From the NCBI GenBank assembly GCA_028023455.1, contig JAQFVV010012405.1, positions 374,001-438,000 of the forward strand: a stretch of DNA of 64,000 nt, read 5' to 3'. The notes beneath the pieces were generated by a model. It was not told where the DNA came from, ran no database searches, and saw nothing but the letters and a program-made list of their open reading frames with translations. Positions 25,801-38,828 of this stretch are shown here, one piece after another. This DNA comes from Epiperipatus broadwayi (taxonomy: Eukaryota; Onychophora; Udeonychophora; Euonychophora; Peripatidae). A program made the translations under genes and the position numbers. Within the stretch, counting starts at the first letter, position 1; the number at the start of each line of letters is the position of its first letter.

Positions 25801-26595
25801 AAACTATAATTATAAACATTTGGTATCTTTTTTTAAATTTAGTAACTAACTTTGGTACTTTGTTTGATATATCATCAATCTCCACAATGTTTTTTTTTAC
25901 TTCTTATTTATAATGAATTTGGTTTCAGTTGGGATTCCAATATTTGTGCCTTTATAGTAAAGTACATGTTTACTTTTCAAATCAATTATCTTTTCATCTT
26001 TTTTTGTAACTTCACAAGGTCTCATATGGTCTTATTTAATTGTTAGACAATTCTTCCAATTCATGTAATCTTTTTTTCAATTGAAAGTGAACTACAATTA
26101 TAAGTAGCTAAATAAAAAGTTGTCTTAAGTGTTAACCTGGGTCTGCAATCGGGGAATTTTTAGATCCTTTCTCTTCAACTCCATCAACTACTGTTTTAGC
26201 TGATGACTTTACAATTTTCTTGAAATAAGGGCTGTAATTTATTTTTGTCATCATAATTGTAAACATCTAATTAAAAAAAGAGAAATTATTTAAATATACA
26301 TTCATCTTCCTTCAAGAAAACTCAACTAATATTTCAGTTAAGAACTATCAGGTAATTGAGAAGAAAAATCATGATCCAATAAACTCATCACACTGGTTGT
26401 TATATAGTGATGAAAAACCTATCTTTTCATTTCCTATATGACTAATCACATAATAACAGCAGTTGCAATGACAACAATGGAATGGACATTAGGAATTTAT
26501 CCATATCAGTTTCTTCTTAAGGCTTCCAAGAAAATGAAAGTGTCTCCTTTCAGTTAACAGCAATTTTTTTTTCAGCTATTAGTATTGAAGCAAGA
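22840..26595 (-). mobile_element. RTE-type LINE copy 2, near full length and decayed
   Basis: On the minus strand the 5' leader (26595-26260) leads into an ORF start at about 26250 reading MMTKINYSPYFKK with KTVVDGVEEKGSKNSPIADPG after it. Endonuclease blocks follow at 25800-25550 (YxxHPNN, a degenerate EEVEDFY, FFEKKC), and the linker FMKKRRN at about 25312. RT blocks lie at 24300-23600 and the C-terminal block at 23200-22840. The RT part is interrupted at about 24310-25165 by ~850 bp that do not align with other copies. It is full of stops and shifts. Confidence 0.8.
24310..25165. other. Unidentified ~850-bp insertion in RTE copy 2
   Basis: Copies at 15.4 and 56.0 kb pass directly from the KAVEENK linker to GRKFISAIRKK, whereas here about 850 bp intervene. 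Part of its right end (25080-25160) reads on the minus strand as a diverged INxNKTKAIMF, like the KINVKKTKVMF block that belongs further downstream in the RT, so some rearrangement has occurred. A 68-codon open stretch (24941-24735, minus) has no recognisable domain. Confidence 0.4.
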
Positions 26596-27523
26596 AAATT
26601 ATTGCTTGGAAAATAATAGAACTATTAAAAAAAACATATACTTATATGATATTGATTTTTCGATCGGAAAAAAAAAGCAAATTTTGGACACAGAAAAATA
26701 ATGAGTAGATAAAAAGTTTGTCTTAATAAATTAATTTTAAAAAAGTATTTAAAAGCTTTTTGAATACTAATATTAGTATATATTTTTACTTTACTATTAT
26801 GATTTAGATCTGTGCTCTTAAATTTTGTACTGATCCATGTCCTAAAATGCTGATTTTATAAATAAAATAAATAATACTGAATGAAAAGTGAGGCAAAAGA
26901 TAAAAAGGATAGGCAAATCAGTATTTAAATAGCCCACCTTTAGAGCCAAGATTTCTAATAATACTTTATACATAAATTATAAATTCATTGATATAAAATA
27001 ATAATAATAAATATTTTTAATGATATTAATAATTAATTAATTTTAATGTTGGTTTATTATATTTACTTAGATATGTTTAATAAAACAGTTACAGTTATCA
27101 TTATATTAATATTAAGGCAATCTTTTTTTTCCTACAAAAAATTATTTTTTTAATTTTTTATTTGCTGGTAGTTTTCAGAGTATTTTTTAAAAATTAATTA
27201 AAGATAGCTTTATCTACATTGCTGTATTGTACATGAAATCAGTATTTGCATGTTTGCTTTTTCAAGACATCTTTAGATTCTCAGTCAACAAAAAAAAATT
27301 ATAATTACCCTTCACTAATATTTGCTATCAAATGATATGTCTTCATCATTATGTGCATTAGCAGCTTGTAGTGTGGTTGAGATTTCTGTTAAACAAACAA
27401 TGTAGAGAGCAGAATTTTTGAAATTTTGTCATTTATTGTAATGATTTATGATATTCTGTCATTTTATCTTAAAGTATTTGTCTTTTTCTTTATATGTGTA
27501 TTTTATTTTGTATTATAAGTTAT

Positions 27524-27526
<3 letters not shown>
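26596..27526. other. Unassigned AT-rich sequence
   Basis: No gene or repeat that I can support. Confidence 0.4.

Positions 27527-27588
<62 letters not shown>
27527..27588. repeat. (AT)n microsatellite, 62 bp
   Basis: Uninterrupted AT dinucleotides. An ORF reading through it as alternating Ile-Tyr is an artefact. Confidence 0.95.
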
Positions 27589-27591
<3 letters not shown>

Positions 27592-28114
27592 ATATAGCTA
27601 ATAAATAAGTAAAACAGATCCAAATGTCTCAGAGCAATGATTCTCCACATATTGGAAATTCCAAAGAGGAATGAATTGTCCTTATTTATCAAATTTTCCA
27701 ATTGTCAGATGATGAAGGCTTAAGCATTTTTTAAACTTGTAGCTAAAAATAATTAGCTGCCCACTTACTGATCAGTTTTGGAAGTTTATTGGGGTGTTTG
27801 TGACAGCTAATTAAAAAAAACTAATCCTAAACCTGATTATTTCTAGAAAATATTTCCAAATGTTATCTTGCCTGCATTTGAATCCAAGATTATGGGAATG
27901 ATAGATGATTGCATTAACTACTTAGCCATAATGTTTTTTTATTCTTGCAAACTTTTAAAAATGAACATGCAAAATAATGATATGGAGAGTTTTCATCTTG
28001 TTCTACGTTTTAAAATCTCTTATCTTAAAATCCATTATTAAATTCCACTCTGATCTATTTATAAATAATTTAAAAAACTATATTTCAAACCCTGAAAAAT
28101 TTAATCACTTAATT

Positions 28115-28116
<2 letters not shown>
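27589..28116. other. Unassigned AT-rich sequence between two AT tracts
   Basis: No gene or repeat that I can support. Confidence 0.4.

Positions 28117-28186
<70 letters not shown>
28117..28186. repeat. (TA)n microsatellite, 70 bp
   Basis: Uninterrupted TA dinucleotides, the longest such tract in the window. The reading frame across it is an artefact. Confidence 0.95.
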
Positions 28187-28189
<3 letters not shown>

Positions 28190-31100
28190 GAATTGTTTAT
28201 AGCTCAGAAATTCATATGAAGTTCAGAACTGACAGAGTTGCAGATGTGATCTATGAATTTTGAGTTGCAGAGCTCACTATTTCCTCATTTCACTAAACTA
28301 TGTATCACACATTTATTTAAAGAATAGAATTGTTTGCAAGACTAAGCACATTTGCTATAATTTTTATTCTGAAAAACCAAGAATTATGCGTTTGTCACTC
28401 TAGTAATGATATAAGCACTCTTGTTGTACTAAAATATCATTTGTAATGCGAAAATGAAATAATTTGGCAAATTGAGCAACTCTGCAGATTTCTAAAATTT
28501 TATTTTTTTTTACTTTATTTTAATCTGAATTTTAGTAATAGTTAAATTTTATTGAAAACAAAACTAAATATAATAAAATATGTATTTATGATATTTATTT
28601 ATTTTTACAATGGATCTGCTCAAGGTAGGTAGGAACAAGTATTAAGTTAGACTGATAAAATTTATATTTATATTGTTAATAAACTTTAATTCATAAAATT
28701 AAATGTCTGAAGTTATTTTGAATTTATTATGAGGGTTTAAAAAGAGAGCTTTTTTTTCATCTTACAATATGGTAAAACTGTTTAAAATAGAATGCTAATT
28801 TAGGATTATTTCTTTACTATATAAAGTTACAGTGATTTCAGATTCATTTAGGGATCTAGGTTGGTTTGGTTTTTGTTACAACTTAAAAAAAAAACTACCT
28901 CTTTTATATTTTCATTCCAATTATTTAAGGACCACTTACTATTAATCAAAATAGCTAATATAATGTTACTTTAATACCTTATATAACAATACTTTATTCT
29001 CTTTTAAAACTCTTAAGACCTTCAATAATGAAAATAATAAAAGATGATAAATTGAAAACATAGACTTCTATTTAAAGAAAAAAAAATTAGTTATCTTTAG
29101 TAATGTTGTAATGATAGAAATGTTTGACCAAATTAAAAAATAAATCATTTTATATAATTACTGACTGATCTATTATGAACTTAATATTTAAAACTTTTAT
29201 GAAGAAACACCATTATAATTAAGGTATTCGAAGTGTCAATATTTGCTCTCATATTTAATATAAATTATATTTTTATGTATAATATACATTGTTTATTTTA
29301 TTCTTTTAATGTTTTTAATATAAAACTTTTTACGTTTTTTTTTTTTTTTTTTTTAAAGACAATCGTTTGAAAATAAAATAAGAATTAAAAAAAAGTTCAC
29401 TAATTTAAATAGCCCTAAGATATGTAATCAAAAACTAATATCTAATGGTTTTATGTAAAATCATTCAGATACCTTGATAAAGAGTTTTTGGAAACTAAAA
29501 GAAGTATTTGAGAGACAATAAACACATAGATTTGATAAGTTTTCTTCTAATTTTAGAGAGTGCCAGACCAAATATTTCCTGTGATTCTGACCAGATATCA
29601 CATTCTCCGATATAATTATTGTGGTCAAAATTTTAAAATGCTAGCTTTTAGAATTAAACAGAATTCAAATCCTATGAAGTAGAAATTAAAATTATCTAAA
29701 TGGTATTAAAAATGTAGCATAATCATTAACATTTTGGTAGCAAAGATTTCTTATTAAAAGAAGAAAGGAGAAAAACAAGGTAAATAAATTACAATAAATA
29801 AATCAGATGCTTAGTGAGAGTGTTAAATGTTAATGATTTTAATTCCAGAACAAATATAAACTTGTATATTTTTAAATAAAATTGATATTTCAGATTTTAT
29901 TTAATTAAAAATTAGTGTCAAAAGTAATAATGCATACTATAATAATATGCAGCATGGAAGTGCTATACCCTAACCTTTATATTAATTGCTTGCCACATTT
30001 TAGTGACATTACTTAATGAGTTTTTATTTGTGAATCTTTTGCAAGATGGGGGAAAAGATAGTGATACAACTATATTCAGTAAATGCTTGTAGATTAGGTT
30101 AGACCTTCATTCATTGTGTGTGTGTGTGTGTGAGGAAGAGGAGTTGTAATATTAATACAAAATTCAGGGAGTAATTTAGTTGCTTTCTTTAGCTATTTCC
30201 TCATTAACCAAATCTCTGGTTTCAGAATTTTTTTTTTAGTTTTATCAATTTTTCGGATTTCAAGAATATATATCTTTTACCCATTCATTGTAAATTCATA
30301 CAGGCTAAAAGAAATCAGGCAACTGACCATAGAATTTTATTTTTTGTCTGAATAATTTTTAATTTATTTTTTTAAAATAACTTGTTGGTAATTTTCCAGA
30401 ATGCTATGTTTAAGAAATATTTGACTATATTTAAAAAGTAGAAATAGTTTTACTGAATATTATCAACTCTTTTTATGGAAGAAACACACAATTCACTTGC
30501 AGAAGGTAACTTAAATCAAAAACACAAAAAAGCAAATAGTATCTTGAATAGGTTGTAGTTTTATATCTTTTCTTTCATAAAAAGAGTTAAACAGTGACTA
30601 AACTATACAGGGATTTATATTAATGGTAATACATTGCTGTCTCATTTTGATGTTAATATCTGTTTTGAAAGTAGAAGAAGAAAAAACTATTAGGTATGAA
30701 ATTAAGGAAAAGTTTGCATAATGTAAATCATAATATCTTAATAGGAATTACATTATCAGCTGAGGAAATTTGTAAAAAATTATAAAATTTTCTACAGTTC
30801 TTGCACATATGTGAGCATTTTTACATGCTTAAATTACTGATTAGTAAGTTAAGGTTATTTACAACTATTTGTGCCCTGATCTTGATCTCAATAAAAAAAA
30901 TAGTTTTCTTGATTAAAAAAGAGGACAAAAGAAGATGAATCAACATTTAATAATTTCATATCAATATAATGAAATATAATTTAATTTTAGATCGAGGCCA
31001 TTATCCCACCTTAATATATATTTTGATAAATTTAAATTCCATTTTTTTATGTTCTTCCAGAGAAAAAGCATACCTGCAAGAAGTTCAAAGGTTTTCAGAC

Positions 31101-34100
31101 CTTCAAAATTTTGATACACATATTGACCATTCAAACTGCAAAAAAATATCTGATTTTATAGATCATTTTGCCAATGACATATTTTCAGTACTTTTTATCT
31201 ATGGGAAATTGTACCTAGGTCTAACCAGTTACGTAAAATATAGTTTAGAATTTATTGCTATCATATAATCTCAGGTCTACACTTAAAATTCATCATTATC
31301 AATGGTATGTGGACATATTATATGACAACAGTCATTACTTATAACAATTTAGTTATTTAAAACTGTTTATATCTTTAGATCAGAATCTTTTTAACAATAT
31401 TTTTTCTCTAAAATAGTCAATACACACTAGATGATAATATTATTTCTCTATATTTTTGGACTCATTTTTAATAGTCTTCATTATTGATATGTTTAGATCT
31501 AACATATATAGCAGCTACACTTTATATATATATATATATAAAGTGAAAATCCCTTAACTATTCAAGATTCATTTGTGGCAAATAAATATTAATTAACTAA
31601 TGTGAAAGATTTTGCCCATGATATTATATTTGTTAAGGATCACAATCATTTAGAGCATATCAAAAAAATAAGTTACTCTGTTTTGCTTTTCATTACTGGT
31701 TGCTTATTACATTAGCGGGTATTTACTAAGTTATTGATAAAGCTGTCAAAATTTATAGGCATTGGAGTAGGACATCATTTATTAAAATAAGTATGTGGGA
31801 TAATAATTGTTGATAATATTGATAATCTGCTATTTCTTCTCAAACTATTTATTTTAATTTCAATTGCTTGTTATTTTTTATACATTATAGTTTAATCTAA
31901 TTGCTATATTCTCAGTGTTTATCAGAATAATATTTTAAGGATGAATTCTACTGAGTTATACAATTTTAAAAATATTTTTGCTAATGAATGGAATAAATTA
32001 ATGACTCCAAATTTGTAAAACCAACAATCATCACCTAATCACTAGTTATATCCTATTTTAGGAACAATTCTCTTTGTTTTACTACAGAATCATTATTGTA
32101 AAGTGAGTAATCAAAATACATTAAATGGCAGTACTCTTAAATCTACACTACAAGACTAATTTTGGTTTATGATCTTTCTTCATCAATGAGGAACTTAATC
32201 CAGATGCAATGGATGTGCATTTAATAAACACTGCTATCTAGTATCTATTGATTATTCAAGCATTTTGCAGGTGATTTGGAATATAAATGGAGAAAATCAC
32301 TCCAAATGTTTTTTGCAATTCTCTATCACTAAGACCATTTCTTTTTAACGATATTCTCTTTAGTAGTAATATCTTTATTTTTTTTAATTTTTGGTAAGAC
32401 ATTTTTCTATGAAATGGGTAATAGGCTGTGCAAGGTTACTGGATGGGTTGCTGATTTTCTTAACCTAATATTATGCAAATAGGTAACGGAAAGAATATAC
32501 TCATTATTTTTATTTGATCAGAGCTAAAGGTAAAGGATTACTCTAAGCCATATTTAAGTTAATATTTATGCTTTATTAACAAAAAAAGCTGAAACATTAT
32601 TGCTTATCTTTAACAGATGCAACAGATTTGATTGTGAGTATAAAGATTTTAATAGACATGTTAATTGATTTTATAATAAAGTGTATATATATTTCTGATA
32701 GAAATATGCTTAGAGACGACCGATTTTTTTCCCTTTTATATAAAGAAATGGAATTGGCCCATTGAAATATTGTAAGTGGTTTTTTTTTTTTTACAAATAG
32801 TTCAAATATAAATTTGTCTTTTCTAATTTGAAAAAAGAGAAGTTATGTGTCAATATTTCTTATAAATAGTTATAGAAGTAATTAGACCTTCTTTTTTGTT
32901 GAAATTCGTAATTTAAACCACTATTTTAGAATAGAGCAATTATATATTTAGGTTTTATGACTAATGCACTTTCTTTTTACTATAAGTATTTAATTTGACA
33001 TTGCTAGATTGTTTTAATAGTAATTGAGGAATTAAAAAAAAAACCCTTGATTAATTTCCAGTGCTCCAACATCATATAATCTTCTAAGCAACTAACCCTT
33101 CTATTCAATTACACATATTGTTTTGTAGCATATTTTTGATTGAGAGATAAGTTCTAACTTTATATGAGAGTATGTATGAATCCTGGTTTAAATAGTTAAT
33201 TATTTTTTTGTATTTTTGTATTATTTATAATAAAATGATCCATCAATTACTAAATCTTTTTTTTGGGAAATTTCACTGGGTTTTTTTTAAGGTTGAAACT
33301 TTGCTGTAGAATGAATAATTCATAATCAGAGAATGGAAAGAGTTTTTTTTTTTTTTTTGCCTGAAGAAGACATTTTTCCATATACAACTCTAAAAACGAA
33401 AAAATATTAATTGAAAGTAAATTATACTCCTCTTAGATTGTCATTAATTGAAAAGAAATCTAAAAATAACTCTTAAATATAACTTTTGTCAGTATTATAA
33501 ACTTGTTAGAAGTTATGTGATATCAATGAATATTCTTTGGTTTTTTTAGACTGTCAATAAACATTCTGATGATTGCTATGATAATGTTATGATACATCAT
33601 CTTGTTAAAATTAATGATTGGCAGGATTTCTCAAGGAATACTTCTGAATAAACTATATTTTCATATTTTTAGTCTGTTCTTGCAGACTATGAGTGGGGAA
33701 ATATTTTCTAAGAAATCTTGATGTTGTCTTTATAAGATTGTAAAAGTTACACTTCTGTCTCTTAAAATACTCAGTTGAAAAATTTTTAATTTTGAAATAA
33801 ATTTAATTTTAGTCTATTGCTTTATTGTCACTTGATATTTTTACTTGATTAATATATAACTTGTTCAAGTATGTGGCACTATCATTAAGAATGCTATTTG
33901 TGTTGAAATTTCATGGCATGACTATGTTTCTAATGAGTAGCTAAATTCTCTTTTTAATTGTAATTTTGTTGTTCTAAATGTTCATGCTTAGTTTTGTTAA
34001 ATTGTTTGGGATTTTTTTACTAAGCACAATAATTATAAGAAAATGAGAAAATAGATCTCATATAAACATATAGTATGCATGATAGATGACAGTTGTATTT

Positions 34101-34856
34101 ATTAGTATAGAGCAAAGCAATAGATAGTTATCAATGCTCATGTTCACTGACTCTTTTTAGTAGATAAAATGGTAACTATACTAAAAGAATTGAACTATTA
34201 AAGAGTAGTATGTTGTTGGACATTTTTAATGAGTAAAAAGAACATCTTCAAATATGTATAAAATAAACATTTTGTATTTATGGAAAGAAATATTTGTCAC
34301 ATCAACTTCTCAGAAACTTTTGTCAGGAGATAAATGAATAGAAAAAGTACTTCATAAGTGTTTATGACCATAGGTTGTATCTTTTAAGTTTTTGTTTTTA
34401 AGGGATTGAAAAAATGCAAAGGCAACCTTATCAAAGTCATTGAAGTTTGTGTTGAGAAATAAATGTCTTTTTCAGTATCATGCCTTATTTATTTTTTGTA
34501 ATCACTTTGTTTCTCCTAAATTAATTTTCTTTGTTCAATGTTTGTTTATAGTTTTATATGATTCTATTATTCAATATGGAAAATATAAGTTATTGATTGA
34601 GCCTAGAATTGACAGAAATAATCACAATTTATGGTCTTTGAATTCCATAATATGACATTACTACTGCACCAAATTATATCTGACATTATTTTAGACATTT
34701 GTCTTTGAAAATATCTTTTTTTGTTTATCTAAAATAAACTGAAAATGGATAAAAAAATAAGACTAACTCTTCATTATTTTTTACTTAATTAAACAAATGC
34801 AGCCTTCAAAGTATTTTATTGTTACCACCACTTCTAAATAAATATTTGAATATTTG
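28187..34856. other. Long unassigned AT-rich stretch
   Basis: No recognisable gene or transposon over about 6.7 kb. Small items are a (TG)n tract at 30115-30132, a perfect 28-bp palindrome CACTTTATATATAT/ATATATATAAAGTG at 31518-31545, and A or T runs. One weak exon candidate (31061-31231) is listed separately. This could be intron or intergenic sequence. Confidence 0.4.
31061..31231 (+). other. Possible protein-coding exon (weak)
   Basis: A pyrimidine-rich run ending ATGTTCTTCCAG at 31060 is a good 3' splice-site sequence. The following 170 bp are open and have balanced codons and composition unlike the surrounding A/T drift: REKAYLQEVQRFSDLQNFDT, then HIDHSNCKKISDFIDHFAND. A possible donor ACGTAAAAT lies at 31230-31238. 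I do not recognise the protein, and no neighbouring exon was identified, so a chance open stretch is quite possible. Confidence 0.2.
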
Positions 34857-36350
34857 GCTGCAAAAAAAGAGTTTGTGGGGATCCTTTGATTTCTCCTGTA
34901 GACTTAAAATAATGAAACATGGAAAATTTATTATAATTTTTCTATGAATTCTTGTTATTGCAATTGTTATAATTATATGGTTATTCACACATTAATGATA
35001 TATGGATGGTTTACTCACCAATATTGACTAGCAAGATTGTTTAACTCATTAGCTTTTTTTCCAAGTTTGATATCAAGAAAGAACCATTTTTGAAGCCTGC
35101 TAGATCTTAATTTTAAATATTGGATGGGTTATTGAAGGCAGGATGAATATATATTAAGAATGGTGATTGTCTTTTACAATTATTAGTATGATAGAAAAAA
35201 TAAATTATGGTCTTCATTTTCTGGATCATGTTAAATATTCAGCTGAAGCAATGGTCATCACCAAAGACAGAGTGTTAGGGATCTTTTATTACTAATTTAA
35301 TCTGCCATTAAATAATGACTTTTTCTGTATAACTTTCAAGTGAAGATGACTATATGACTTGGCAGAACAGGTTATTGTTTAATTGACACACTTAATAATG
35401 AAGACATAAGAAAAGATGAAGATATTCTTGATTTGAAATATTGACATGTAATTATTTATGAATATAGAAATGGATTTTTTTTTAGCTGATTTAACTATTA
35501 TCAATCATTATGAAGAAATATGCAGAGATTCCAATCAGGAGATATATTCACTAATCGCTTTATTTTATTCTTTAATTCTACCATTATTTTATAAATTTTA
35601 TAGTCATTAACTATGAGATTAATAGTTTATATTTGATCACAATTATGTAAATAAAACATATAAATTGCATTTTTCGTACAGATAAATGTTTTCCTTGTGT
35701 ATTTTCTGAATCTGTTAATGAGACCTAGTGATGAATCAAAATATTAAATTCATGTGATTTTTTTGTGAATGTGTAAAAATAAATTATTTAATGTCTTACA
35801 GGAAGTTTATTTCTTATATTACAATTTTTCAATTATTAGAAAGCATATTGCTTTATTATTTAGAAATAAGATTTTGACCTGAGGCTCATCTTAGGAAGTG
35901 TGATTGATTAATCATGATTTATGATTTGAATTTTGCTATAAAGGCCCAGAAGAATTATTTATGTTGTGGAGATTGGTAGTTTATGGCAAGTTATGAAGTA
36001 GAAGATTTTTATAAAAATGTGCAGAATTGTTTTAATACTATACAACATTTTAAAATTATTGTGCAAAATTTTAACACTTGAATTGAAAAATGAAATTGCT
36101 GTGGATAAATTTGGTTATGGATAAAGAAATGAGAAAAGGTCAAATAGAAATGAACATGAATGTATTTAAATGAAGATGTAAGTTTGATTACATATTCATG
36201 AGATGCAAGATATCAGAGACAAAAGATATTAAGAGTTTAACAACTGAAACCCTGTCTTGAAATTTTTTACTAATTTTAAAATATTAATTTAATACATTTT
36301 GGTTCTTTAATGAATAAAGTTAAGTTATTTATTAATGAGTTGTAGTAATG
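34857..36350 (+). mobile_element. RTE-type LINE copy 4, 5' part
   Basis: The leader (34857-35160) aligns with that of copy 1, for example GGATCCTTTGATTTCTCCTG against GATTCTTTGATTCCTCTTGG, and the segment with TTGAAGGCAGGATGAATA. Decayed ORF-start and endonuclease sequence follows: VEDFYKNVQNCFN at about 36000-36040 and a diverged GYG-KEMRKG block near 36115. It fades out near 36.25-36.35 kb, where an antisense RTE fragment begins. Confidence 0.65.
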
Positions 36351-36359
36351 TTAATAAGA

Positions 36360-37548
36360 ACCTTATATGGAACAGAAAAATGAATGATAAATCTGTGATA
36401 TAGCTTTCTTTTCATTTTTCTGATTTTTCCAACCATCTGGTACATTTTTATTATTTATATATTTGGTATTTAGCTTTGCTAACAATTTCTTTATTTTATT
36501 TTATTTTTTTCCATCTGCTTCTTTTAAGATATAGATGACAAATTTGTTAGTTGCTGGAATTTTTCACTCTTTGTATAGTAAATTGTTTAATCTCACTCAC
36601 TTTGTCAGCAAAAACACTTGGCACTTCAAAATAAAGTATGATTTTAGGGGCTACTTTGTTTTTATTCTTTTTATTATTATATAATTTTTAAAGAATTCTT
36701 TCTTGCAATAATGTCATCATTTTTTTCTTTTTATTACTGAAGCAATTTTCCTTTCAATATCAAAACTTTTATTGTTTTTATAGTTACTTCCCCGCTTCAC
36801 AAATATGTTTTCTTGTGACATAATTAACATTATTTGTATCACTTTTTTAAAGAAAATTATTGATATTCACTTTTTTTGAATAGGGAATTTTAAAATATTT
36901 TTATGTTCCTTTATTTGTATATTATCTTGTTTTATGTGAAAATTAACTGATGTATTGCTATTTTTTTGTTTTTGTTTTGTGATTATCTGCATAACAATTT
37001 AGGAATGCTGGAATATCAGCTGCTATGCCTATCTTTTTAAATATCTTTTGTATTTATAGCTTTGATTAAAGATTTCTTATTAATCAAAACATAATCCAAC
37101 TTCATTTAGACATTATGTTCATTTTCAGTTTGGTTCTTCTCAAAAAGAAGTTTATAGTATGCACAGTGCTTTTTTTTTCTTCTGCAAATCATCCAATTCT
37201 GTGTTCTTTTTTATTTGTCTCTCCATAATCAAATTTACTCACATTTCACTTTTCATTTATAATATTAAATTTTTTCTTGGAAATTTAAAATGCAGTTTGT
37301 TCCAATCAAAAAAAATGTGCATGTCTGCATATAAAAATTTTCTATTTTTCATTAGAATGAGATTTTGTTTAAGCAAATATTTCTGATCATTTGAATTATT
37401 TACATTGATTGATATCTTTCAATAAATTCAGTAAATGATTTTGCTATTCTATTGGTTATATCCTTAATCTCCATAATGTTGTTTTTTGATTATAAAAAAT
37501 TTCATTTTACTTGTGTTTACAATTAATAAAATACATGCCTACTTTTAT
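36360..37548 (-). mobile_element. RTE-type LINE copy 5, endonuclease to early RT
   Basis: On the minus strand, from 37548: HYGD-GYNQ-like sequence equivalent to NNIVEIGGVSDKVAK of copy 1; then FFEKNQTENEHNV and KLDYVLINKK (37150-37070) as the endonuclease end. The linker and the RT start follow down to a degenerate VPDDW (VPDGW) near 36420. It meets copy 4 tail to tail at ~36.35 kb. Its upstream side is interrupted at 37548 by the palindromic PLE, and 38829-38870 may be its continuation (ATTAAATG and TTTTGATATT segments as in copy 1 at 11575-11600). Confidence 0.65.
37538..37548. repeat. Candidate 11-bp target-site duplication, left
   Basis: CCTACTTTTAT here is repeated exactly at 38818-38828, and the pair brackets the palindromic PLE. 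The left copy lies inside RTE copy 5 sequence. Confidence 0.5.
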
Positions 37549-37739
37549 AATAGATATAAGCACTTGGTGATGCAAAGTAAGAAAAGCTTAACAAAGAAAA
37601 CTTTTAATTTAATAAGCTAAGTATGCTTTCAATATTTTTTGTATTGATATCATAATCATAGCAATGAATGAGTGAAATTGTGGGTGAAGTGTGTGATATA
37701 AATATTATGTAAATTCTATTCAAATTATATACAAATATG

Positions 37740-38231
37740 CTTACATGACCCACTTTTTAGAGAAGGGGAAGCAGGATTCATTTTTATTTATATTATTATG
37801 ATTATTGGCCATATGCCAAGCTTTCTTTACCTTAAATTTAGCATTGTTCTTTTCTAGACATACAATTCTAGCTGATGAAGGTTCAAGGGTATGGCCATAT
37901 TTGTTTTTGTGCTTTAGAAATATGGATTTATATTCTGGATTGATTTTGGCTTTTACAGATATTAGTGTTGGGAAAATCTTGTTGCTAGACTGACATGAGA
38001 TTCTCCAAAGTAAATAATGTTGTAGTTGATTTGGTTACATGAGATCTTATACGCAATTTGTGGTGTTTGTTCAGGGGGAAGTTCTACATCAAAATCAGAT
38101 CCAAATCCATGCCAAGATCCAAATTTATGCCAAGTGATCTCAAACCTGGATGATTCTCCTCTTATCTCTAATGTTTTCAAAGTATCAATAAAATTTGCAT
38201 TGAATCTTGCAGAATTAGTTTTGTACTCCAC
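37740..38231 (-). pseudogene. GIY-YIG endonuclease domain, Penelope-like (locus 2)
   Basis: The open frame from 38231 ends with IAYKISCNQINYNIIYFGES, then HVSLATRFSQH and a stop at 37962. YKISC is the GIY part, YFGES the YIG part, and RFSQH the Arg helix. Past the stop the same strand continues in recognisable C-terminal sequence: KHKNKYGHTLEPSSARIVCL followed by EKNNAKFKVKKAWHM (about 37905-37785) and then NNINKNE. This gives the H-x(5)-G-H and Glu/Asn positions typical of PLE nucleases. One stop and possibly a small gap break the domain. Confidence 0.75.
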
Positions 38232-38379
38232 CCATTCTAAATCACTTGATCAACAACTCCAAGGATAAACTCTCCCCTAAACAAATTCTACAAATTGTAT
38301 AACAAGATCTTGTGCAATCAAACCATTTGCATCACTGTTTACTTTGTAGAATCTTGTGCCAGCTTAGCAACAAGTCTTT

Positions 38380-38600
38380 TTTAACATCAATACCTGTACA
38401 AAAGGCCAAAGGCAATCATGAAAACAAACTTGGGCATACATTTGATCCTACATCAGCCAGCATTATATGTCTAGAAAAGAACAATACTAAATCTAAGATA
38501 AAGCAAGACTGGCATATTGCAATAATTATAATGCTATAAATAAAAATGAATCCTATTTATCCTCTAAAAAGTTGGTCATGTAAGCATATTTTCATACAAT
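38380..38600 (+). pseudogene. PLE endonuclease C-terminal fragment, inverted partner (locus 2)
   Basis: The plus-strand frame reads KAKGNHENKLGHTFDPTSAS then IICLEKNNTKSKIKQDWHIA, the same C-terminal block as the minus-strand partner, with the GH, CLEKN and WH positions conserved. It has no GIY-YIG motif of its own because the copy is truncated at the palindrome centre. Confidence 0.7.
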
Positions 38601-38817
38601 CTGAATACAATTTATATGATATTTATATTACATTCTTCATCCACAATTTTACTCATTCATTGGTATGATTATAATATCAATACAAACATATTGAAAGCAT
38701 GCTTAGCATATTAACTTAAAAGCTTTTGCTGTAGAGCTTTTCTTACTTTGTATCATCAAGTACTTAATATTTCTATTACAATCATTTAAAAAAAATAAAA
38801 GAACATAATACAGAGTA

Positions 38818-38828
38818 CCTACTTTTAT
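38818..38828. repeat. Candidate 11-bp target-site duplication, right
   Basis: Exact copy of CCTACTTTTAT at 37538-37548; see the palindromic PLE. Confidence 0.5.

Larger units (their letters stand above)
37549..38817. mobile_element. Palindromic Penelope-like element (locus 2)
   Basis: This 1.27-kb insertion has inverted arms of about 370 bp (37555-37925 and 38395-38790). Both encode the PLE endonuclease C-terminus, on the minus strand in the left arm and the plus strand in the right. The core 37926-38394 holds the GIY-YIG half on the minus strand. It is a different family from loci 1 and 3. A candidate 11-bp duplication flanks it. The arms are about 80-85% alike by eye, so they are old or independently inserted copies. 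Confidence 0.75.

Noticed and set aside
27513-28219. Two ORFs reading across the (AT)n tracts (27513-27701 minus and 27977-28219 plus)
   Set aside because: The alternating Ile-Tyr translation is the microsatellite itself; the flanks show no domain.
38026-38268. Plus-strand 80-codon ORF in the PLE core
   Set aside because: It is antisense to the GIY-YIG frame at 38231-37962, which carries the recognisable motifs.
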